Part shown: positions 63,139 through 64,000 of the stretch, piece after piece
Layout: every line of letters starts with the position of its first letter
Numbering within the stretch: the stretch's first letter is position 1
Translations under genes and position numbers: made by a program
Assembly (NCBI GenBank): GCA_019187405.1
Contig: JABAQZ010000020.1
Location: 40,855-104,854, forward strand
Direction: 5' to 3'
DNA length: 64,000 nt
Source: Ignavibacteria bacterium
Lineage (GTDB): Bacteria > Bacteroidota > Ignavibacteria > Tepidaquicellales > Tepidaquicellaceae
Notes under the pieces: generated by a model
The model's input: only the letters and a program-made list of their open reading frames with translations
Told to the model about the DNA's origin: nothing
The model's database searches: none

Positions 63139-64000
63139 TGCAGATAGTGCAGTGACTTTCTCGCAGATACCGCAGAGACTTTCTCGCAGATACCGCAGAG
63201 ACTTTCACGCAGATAACGCAGAGACTTTCTCGAAGATAACGCAGAGACTTTCTCGCAGATTCCGCAGACTCTCGCAGATTCCGTTGAAGTTTCTTGCAGA
63301 TACCGCAGACTTTCACGCAGATACCGCAGAGACTTTCACGCAGATACCGCAGAGACTTTCACGCAGATACCGCAGAGACTTTCACGCAGATTACGCAGAC
63401 TCTCGCGCAGATTTCGTTGAAGTTTCTCGCAGATAACGCAGATACTTTCTCGCAGATTCCACAGAGACTTTCTCGCAGATTACGCAGAGACTTTCACGCA
63501 GAAACCGCAGAGACTTCCTCGCAGATAACGCAGAGACTTTCACGCAGATTGAGCAGAGACTTTCACGCAGATAACACAGATACTTTCACGCAGATTCCAC
63601 AGAGACTTTCTCGCAGATTCCGCAGACTCTCGCAGATTCCGTTGAAGTTTCTCACAGATTCCGCAGAGACTTTCACGCAGATACCGCAGAGACTTTCACG
63701 CAGATTCCGCAGAGACTTTCACGCAGATTCCGCAGAGACTCCCTCGCAGATTCCGCAGAGACTTTCTCGCAGATTTCGCAGACACCTAACGCAGATACCG
63801 CAGAGACTTTCAAGCAGATTACGCAGAGACTCTCACGCAGAAACCGCAGACTCTCGCGCAGATTTCGTTGAAGTTTCTCGCAGATAACGCAGATACTTTC
63901 TCGCAGATTCCACAGAGACTTTCTCGCAGATTACGCAGACTCTCTCACGCAGAAACCGCAGAGACTTCCTCGCAGATAACGCAGAGACTTTCACGCAGAT
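63139..64000. repeat. Long 23-bp tandem repeat array, running off the window
   Basis: From just after murA to the window end the sequence is built from a 23-bp unit of the form CGCAGATACCGCAGAGACTT plus TCA or TCT. Three adjacent unit starts fall at 63314, 63337 and 63360, an exact 23-bp spacing. Positions 8-10 and the TTTCA/TTTCT joint vary. Longer copies are also present: 63401-63549 recurs almost unchanged at 63852-64000 (451 bp apart), and a GTTGAAGT variant occurs at 63283, 63416, 63641 and 63867. Long open frames occur on both strands through the array, which follows from the stop-free 23-bp unit rather than from coding. Confidence 0.92.

Noticed and set aside
62924..63316. Minus-strand frame overlapping the murA 3' end and the repeat
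   Set aside because: It runs antisense to a well-supported murA and through the repeat; its peptide (ARKSLRYLRES repeats) is the repeat read on the other strand.
63134..63887. Long open frames through the terminal repeat (including frames rich in QIPQRLSRRYRRDFHAD-type peptides) as proteins
   Set aside because: The 23-bp unit has no stop in any frame, so frames remain open on both strands by construction. There is no signal peptide, start context or domain, and the peptides simply cycle with the repeat.
63139..64000. The 23-bp array as a CRISPR array
   Set aside because: Units are directly adjacent with no unique spacers.

Overview
The window is AT-rich bacterial chromosome and most likely comes from the Bacteroidota/Chlorobiota branch, probably an Ignavibacteria-type organism. 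The evidence is a PorV/PorQ-type type IX secretion (T9SS) protein, type IX C-terminal sorting domains (one live, one decayed with the motif QNYPNPFN), a GWxTD-domain protein, an EF-P whose loop resembles those I recall from Chlorobi, and promoters of the Bacteroidota kind (TTG, 20 bases, TAnnTTTG). Several genes start with TTG. The placement rests on gene content alone; no search was run.

Layout. 1-6000 (+): the end of a T9SS cargo protein and porV, an intrinsic terminator, then a tight five-gene run (GWxTD protein, YbbR protein, CPBP protease, pdxJ, lptB). 6012-13764 (-): a long same-strand run starting at a clear promoter: efp, accB, accC, a small membrane protein, an enoyl-ACP-reductase-like SDR, a 1134-residue tubulin-fold protein with a SHOCT tail, and an FmdB zinc ribbon. 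13987-16813 (-): small envelope proteins and a PPK2 polyphosphate kinase. 17066-21144 (+): typA, a 2Fe-2S ferredoxin-like protein and an M3 peptidase. 21150-24540 (-): a DUF4287/SRPBCC-like protein, a 62-bp-period GC-rich palindromic repeat, a sulfotransferase, a GT39 glycosyltransferase and a decayed gene. 24873-30428: trhO, an HI0933-type flavoprotein, a membrane-anchored MutS-like ATPase, an unknown protein and a beta-barrel protein.

30529-43572: tRNA-Leu(CAG), recJ-yebC-ruvC-ruvA-ppa, arsC, a DinB-like protein, a frameshifted T9SS sorting-domain remnant, proS-maf-LPG_synthase_TM, a sulfotransferase, a stand-alone B12-binding protein and a phosphohexomutase. The mutase leads directly into a surface-polysaccharide locus (43574-60809): export protein, Wzz-like co-polymerase, O-antigen ligase/polymerase, flippase, six glycosyltransferases, a secreted glycosidase-like protein, an initiating sugar transferase, a DPM1-like synthase and a GT2 fused to a degenerate sugar transferase. 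The part from about 45.3 to 56.7 kb is visibly more AT-rich than its flanks. accA and murA follow, and the window ends inside a long 23-bp tandem repeat.

How the genes work together: accA, accB, accC and the FabI/FabL-like SDR serve fatty acid synthesis; murA, lptB, the polysaccharide locus, GT39, the sulfotransferases and the T9SS genes build and decorate the envelope; recJ, ruvA, ruvC and the MutS-like protein handle DNA; efp, typA, yebC, proS and trhO act in translation. The items most worth a second look are the tubulin-SHOCT protein, the two unusual repeat arrays, three genes whose family-like N-termini have no ATG, GTG or TTG start, the asparagine at the EF-P loop tip, and the fused, apparently inactive sugar transferase.
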